Assembly (NCBI GenBank): GCA_036874045.1
Contig: CM072336.1
Span: 24,317,501-24,381,500 of the forward strand
Origin: Cymodocea nodosa
Lineage: Eukaryota; Streptophyta; Magnoliopsida; Alismatales; Cymodoceaceae
Direction of reading: 5' to 3'
Length of the DNA stretch: 64,000 nucleotides
The translations under genes and the position numbers were made by a program. The notes beneath the pieces are model-generated. The model searched no databases, had not been told where the DNA came from, and worked only from the letters and a program-made list of their open reading frames with translations. Below, piece by piece: positions 59,800 to 64,000 of the stretch (position 1 is its first letter; every line of letters begins with the position of its first letter).

Positions 59800-61179
59800 A
59801 GCATTTTGACTTTACAATAAAGTTAAGGACAACATTTTGCTTTCTATGGTCAAAGGCATTGGCAGGGTTCAGGCCCCATTAAGGTTAAAGGTGGTTTTGG
59901 TGTTTTTTTTTTTTTTTTCTTTGTTGGATAAACCCTAGACTTTGGTATCATGTAAGTTTATAGAGGAATTTTGAGAGTTGCATTACTACCAACCCCATTT
60001 GGTAACTATAACTATTTAAATCTAGCAAATGAAAATAAATCTGATTCCAAAAAAACTGCAGAATATAGAAATTTTCATGAAGACCTTTTTTTGAAGGATA
60101 TTTTAGCACGTCAAAATATAGATTTTTTGAGTTCACTTACGAAAATAATCTGGTGTCTGAAAAATACATTTTATATGTTGGAAGAAATTATATTGAAGGA
60201 GAGAAAATAAGTTTGAAGCTATGGAGTCTATTGAGAAAATTCTTACAATGATTTGGGTTACATGGAAATTTGGAAATAAAGGGATGACTTTCTTTTGAGA
60301 AACAGAAAACCAGAACTACACACAGCTCTTCCTTTCTTTAATGTACGGTTGGAGCACTTAGAGAACCAGCTACCTGAAGATCCAAACCTACATAAACTTT
60401 TGATCCTGAATCAGCTACCTGAAGATCTTTGCTAACATACAGGTCCTCATCTTCGAGCCCCCTCAAGGAGGTTGTCTTAATAAAGTTAATGTGAATGTAG
60501 ATCTGAAGTTTAACAAGAACAAGTCCTGCATAGCTTGTGTTGCAAAAGATCACTCGAGAAGGCATCTTGCAATCTCAATTATTGCGTCTACTTGAAGATA
60601 TAAATATCCTCAAATCTTTCTCTAAGTTAAATGACAACAACACGACAAGGGAGATGAATATTGAAGATCATGAATGGTACAACAAGGAGCTCAAATTGAA
60701 GATGAAAAGAATATGGTTTCCCAATTCTATCAAAAATATATGTAAAGTTTTGTACACTAATTTATTTTTTGCAAGAACAGATCAGGCCAAGAGCCCCTAA
60801 ATCGGAAGTGAAAAGGCACATCATCCCAGGGAATTCATTTTTCATGTTAAAAGTAGGATGATCTCCCATACCGGCTTGTTAGAGCTTCCTTATTTCCAGC
60901 TGTGAAAAGAGTGTTATAGTCATCCAGACAAAAAACATCAATCTCGTGAAATGCATCTGTTTGCCGGTGGCACACCAATCAATGCTACCAATGGAAATCT
61001 AGTGTAAATAGTTTTGTACTTAATTGTTCGGCAAGAAATCCTGGTTCAAGAAGGCAAACACACTACCATTATCAGAAAAAAGGCATACCAATAAGAGGTT
61101 GGTGTGTATAGTTCGATGGTCAGCAATCTTCTTACCTTTTTGAATGTTTCGCAAGGTTGAAGTCAGCAACGGGTTCTTC
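59800..61179. other. Intergenic region and PORR 3' flank
   Basis: No recognised coding region up to about 60,850. The last few hundred bases before 61,180 are probably the 3' UTR of the minus-strand PORR gene. The 87-codon frame at 60,537-60,800 and the 79-codon frame at 59,971-60,210 show no known features. Confidence 0.35.
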
Positions 61180-62427
61180 TTACCCCACAGCAGATCCTTT
61201 CTCATTCTCATCAATGAGCTCATCATCACCCCCTTCCACATATTCAGAGTCAGAAGAGATTCCCCTTGACTCCTCTGCCTCATCACCCTCCTCATCTTCC
61301 TCAACATCTTCCTTGCCTTCCATGTCCCCACGAGCAGCGCCCTTGCTCATCAGAAAGATATACCGGTACCTCATGCCCATTAACGGATGTTTGTCAACAA
61401 GCCGATCCCTCTTGTACGACTCCCTCAACACAACAGTCTGCGTCCTGAGCTTGTTCGACAGATAGAATACTCCCGGGTACCAGGTGATCACCTTCTTGAA
61501 CCCCTCCGGCAGACCGATGTGCTTCCCCAGCTCGACTAAGTTCTCCTTCTCCGTCTTCTTGGACACAAACAGGCTCAGTAACTCGTGCAAAACCCCAACC
61601 GTCCACTTCTCCGCCACCGCACTCAGTGGATCGAGCACCATTCCGTTCTCGTACGGCGACATATATGGCAAGTTTTGGAAATCCTCCGTCCACTTCTTCA
61701 CCCTCTTATCGAGATCAAACCCTCGAGGAAGCTGGAGAGGAAACCCCAGCGGTGCCGACGACGATTTTGGACACTTACACGGTTCCATAAATGCCGCCTT
61801 CTGCAAGGCCGAAACCGCCAGGTCCTTGTTCCAACACACAAGCTCCAAATCGAGACCACCACCACCACCATCCGAAACAATCTCGAAGTAGTCAAGGTAA
61901 TCCGGAAGAAGCGTCGTCGCGTAGTTACAAGGAAGGCCGAGATCGAAGGCGAGACGGTCGACGAGGGGAAGCGGGAGCCTTCTCCCGCGTGTGAGCATGA
62001 GAAGACGCGCGAGCCGGTGAGCGCAGTCCTCCCTGCACGATGCGTACGTCTCCATCTCTTCCTGATGGAGGAAGACGAGTTCCTGGGTGGGACGAACGAC
62101 AGTGTGGGAGGGAAACGTGGTGGTGGTGGTTTGGACGAAGGCGGATGGGAACATGCGGATGAAGCGGAGGGCACGGAAGGGGAGGCGGAGGCGGTGGCGC
62201 ATGTCGGCGATGGAAGAGAGGCGGAGGGAGCAGTGGCGGTGGGAGAGAAGGAGATTTTTGAGGGCGAGGAAAGGGTGGAGATGCTTCTCCTTGGAGACGG
62301 CGAGGTCGAGGCCGCGGTCCCGGACCCATTTCACGCGGGCGTTGATGAAGGCGGCGCGGTGGCGGAGGAGGCAGGGAAGGGTGTGGGAAGGGCCGCCGTG
62401 AGGACGGAAGGCGACCAAAAGAGACAT
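61180..62427 (-). CDS. PORR-domain organelle RNA-splicing protein (WTF1 family)
   Basis: PORR proteins are nuclear-encoded, land-plant-specific RNA-binding factors needed for group II intron splicing in chloroplasts or mitochondria. Single exon, 415 aa from the ATG at 62,427 (MSLLVAFRPHGG); the frame is open upstream to another ATG at 62,478, which adds 17 residues. A short organelle-targeting leader precedes the PORR domain (about residues 30-360). Landmarks are VKWVRDRGLDLAV, FLALKNLLLSH, FIRMFPSAF, RLARLLMLTRGRRLPL, LPDYLDYFEIV, LPYMSPYEN and KHIGLPEGFKKVITWYPGVFYLSNKLRTQTVVLRESYKRDRLVDKHPL. The last block is the family's best-conserved segment. The C-terminus is a long Glu/Asp-rich tail. 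Arranged head to head with the FAD oxidoreductase gene. Which organelle it serves cannot be told from the sequence. Confidence 0.92.
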   Translation of the reverse strand: MSLLVAFRPHGGPSHTLPCLLRHRAAFINARVKWVRDRGLDLAVSKEKHLHPFLALKNLLLSHRHCSLRLSSIADMRHRLRLPFRALRFIRMFPSAFVQTTTTTFPSHTVVRPTQELVFLHQEEMETYASCREDCAHRLARLLMLTRGRRLPLPLVDRLAFDLGLPCNYATTLLPDYLDYFEIVSDGGGGGLDLELVCWNKDLAVSALQKAAFMEPCKCPKSSSAPLGFPLQLPRGFDLDKRVKKWTEDFQNLPYMSPYENGMVLDPLSAVAEKWTVGVLHELLSLFVSKKTEKENLVELGKHIGLPEGFKKVITWYPGVFYLSNKLRTQTVVLRESYKRDRLVDKHPLMGMRYRYIFLMSKGAARGDMEGKEDVEEDEEGDEAEESRGISSDSEYVEGGDDELIDENEKGSAVG

Positions 62428-62557
62428 GACGGTAAAAAAACCCGACGGAGTTTTCTTTGTAAGTGGCTTTTTTATCATTTTTTAAAAAAATATCACAATT
62501 AAATTTGTGAGGATAAAAAATCATTGAATGGTTTATAGAGACGAAAGCAAAGCAACG
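62428..62557. promoter_or_regulatory. Compact shared region between two divergent genes
   Basis: Only 130 bp separate the preferred starts of the PORR gene (minus) and the FAD oxidoreductase gene (plus); with the outermost ATGs it is about 50 bp. The middle is AT-rich ('tttttaaaaaaatatcac', 'ggataaaaaatc'). It must hold both core promoters or overlapping 5' leaders. Confidence 0.55.
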
Positions 62558-63584
62558 ATGACACCGCTCACCTCGGCTCCCTCTGCAACTGCAACATCGT
62601 CGCTTTCCTACGTCTCCAAACTCCCCTCCCTCTCCCCTCCTTTCCTCCACACCAACCCAAACCCTAGACTACTCCTCTCTCCCACCGCCATGTCCACCGG
62701 AACCTCAATGACCCCCGAGCCAAAACGCGTGGTGGTCTGCGGTGGCGGGGTCATCGGCGCCTGCACAGCCTACTTCCTGTCGGCTGCCTCCTCCCTGTCT
62801 GCGCAAGTCACTCTCGTCGAGAAGTCATCCGTTGCGTGCGCAGCCTCGGGAAAGGCCGGCGGATTCCTCGCCCTTGATTGGTGCGACGGTGGCCCGCTCT
62901 CCTCCCTCGCCCGCGCCAGCTTCGACCTCCATCGCTCTCTTGCGCGACATCTCGACGGGGCAGAGTCCTACGGATACCGACCCCTCGACACCCTGAGTCT
63001 CTCTGTTTCCGCCGTGGACAAGGGAAAGAGTGGTGGTGGTGGGAGTTCTGGGTCGCGGGTTCTCCCGGGGTGGGTCGATGGTCCGGCGCGGCAGGTCCAA
63101 ACGATTGGCACGGTGGAAACCACGGCTCAGGTTCATCCCCAGCTATTCACGAGGAGGTTGGTGTCGGCGGCAGTGGAGAGTGGTGCTGTGGAAGTGGTCA
63201 CTGGGGAGGTTGTGCATGTCGAGGTCGATAATGGTCGGGCTACGGGAGTTCTCATCAGAAACGGGGAGGTGGGTTTTGCTTTTGAACCCACATATTCACG
63301 AGGTGAGTTGTTGTCAATTTGGTTATTGATTTTTGTTATTTTCCAGGACGATGGTTCCAAGGATTTTCTCGCCGCCGACGCGGTGGTGTTGGCGTTGGGA
63401 CCGTGGTCCAGCCGCTCGCCTACGATTTCGTCGCTTTTCCATGTGTCCGGATTGAAGGCTCACAGCATCGTTGTCCGACCTCGTCATCCCGAAGCCATTA
63501 CTCCTCATGCCCTCTTTCTACGTTATCTGCCTTCCACGGGTGGGAGGAGGCCAATGGATCCCGAGGTTTATCCAAGACCGACTG
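62558..63584 (+). CDS. FAD-dependent oxidoreductase, TDA3/DAO-like (partial, 5' part)
   Basis: D-amino-acid-oxidase-fold FAD enzyme, related to yeast TDA3 and to an uncharacterised plant plastid-predicted oxidoreductase; the substrate is unknown. Exons 62,558-63,268 and 63,347-63,584; the gene continues past the window, with an intron starting at 63,585. The N-terminus (MTPLTSAPSATATSSLSYVSK...) looks like a transit peptide. KRVVVCGGGVIGACTAYFLS is the FAD-binding GxGxxG Rossmann motif, followed by VTLVEKSSVACAASGKAGGFLALDWC and later DAVVLALGPWSSR. It ends in MDPEVYPRPTG. The 78-bp first intron is a multiple of three with no stop, so an unspliced reading stays open; splicing is preferred because it joins IRNGE to DDGSKDFLAADAVV. 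Alternative starts: 62,528 and 62,690 (MSTGTS). Confidence 0.88.
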
Positions 63585-64000
63585 GTATGCAGTAGCATTT
63601 TTTTTGTTAATGATAGTCGTTTTTTCCTTTCGGTATTTGAGAACTTCAATTGATGGAAGCTAGGAGTGTAGCTACTTTTGGTCAATTGAGTTATTATAGT
63701 TAATTGTTATATTTCCAGTTGATAGGTGAAAAGAACAAAGATGTAAGTCGAATTGATTAAACGATTTATGTAATTTCTAATTATTTGATTTCACTATTAG
63801 CAGTTAAATTTTAATCGAACAGTTTATTTGTCAGGACAGTTGATGAAAAAAATTTAGTCATCCTGTTTGTATATTTTTGCTCTTCTTTCTATAATATTAT
63901 ATTCATGACATGATAAATTTAAAATACATTTCAGAATAGTTTTATGAATTAATAAAGATAACATATTTCTCATTCCTTATTCTTTATTGATTATGATCAT
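63585..64000 (+). other. Second intron of the FAD oxidoreductase gene (partial)
   Basis: Begins 'gtatgcagtagc' after a phase-1 exon end and runs AT-rich to the window edge with no further exon. Confidence 0.75.

Noticed and set aside
61585-62502. 305-codon plus-strand frame opposite the PORR gene
   Set aside because: Antisense shadow with Arg/Glu/Gly-rich low-complexity translation; the minus strand has the real PORR blocks.
1-64000. CRISPR arrays, bacterial operons, tRNA and rRNA genes
   Set aside because: None seen. The repeats present are microsatellites, LTR-internal tandem repeats and transposon ends, and the gene structures are eukaryotic.

Overview
This is a window of nuclear DNA from a flowering plant. 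The genes are intron-split, the families are plant-specific (JAZ/TIFY, NCED, PORR, OEP7, UBP25, PEX13), and AT-rich intergenic DNA carries plant RTE-clade non-LTR elements, Ty1/copia pieces and small inverted-repeat elements. Several genes (NCED, PORR, the FAD oxidoreductase) have very GC-rich exons in AT-rich surroundings. That suggests a monocot, but I cannot name the order or species.

Layout. 1-880: noncoding, diverged short repeats. 2.9-5.8 kb (+): five-exon peroxin-13 gene. 7.8-9.0 kb: MITE-like stretch and LINE remnant. 9.95-12.9 kb (-): decayed RTE-clade retrotransposon with a secondary insertion. 14.3-24.3 kb (-): eight-exon ubiquitin protease of the UBP25 type, with RTE and MITE debris in its introns. 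25.7-27.3 kb: foldback element. 27.7-35.5 kb: a large inverted duplication, two near-identical 2.4-kb arms around a 3-kb spacer. Each arm holds the same 103-aa JAZ-like gene, and the spacer holds a third, TIFY-containing JAZ gene. 35.5-36.2 kb: a diverged partial copy of the foldback interior. 38 kb: Myb/SANT-like pseudogene. 39.5-42.7 kb: dead Ty1/copia element. 49.5-51.4 kb (+): NCED gene with an unusual 85-bp intron. 54.1-54.3 kb (-): OEP7-like outer-envelope microprotein. 58.0-59.8 kb: solo LTR with a perfect 5-bp target duplication. 61.2-62.4 kb (-): PORR-domain organelle RNA-splicing factor, head to head with a TDA3-like FAD oxidoreductase that leaves the window.

The most unusual locus is the JAZ palindrome. 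The spacer gene keeps TIFY and Jas motifs. The two arm genes keep the N-terminal LCLHPAG block and the Jas core but have lost the TIFY motif and about 12 residues of the ZIM core. Each arm gene has its own TATA box and a MYC-type G-box, so the locus may be a jasmonate-response cluster that makes TIFY-less JAZ microproteins. The NCED gene (abscisic acid synthesis) is the other hormone gene. Apart from the JAZ cluster and the divergent PORR/TDA3 pair, neighbouring genes show no obvious functional linkage, as is normal for a plant chromosome.
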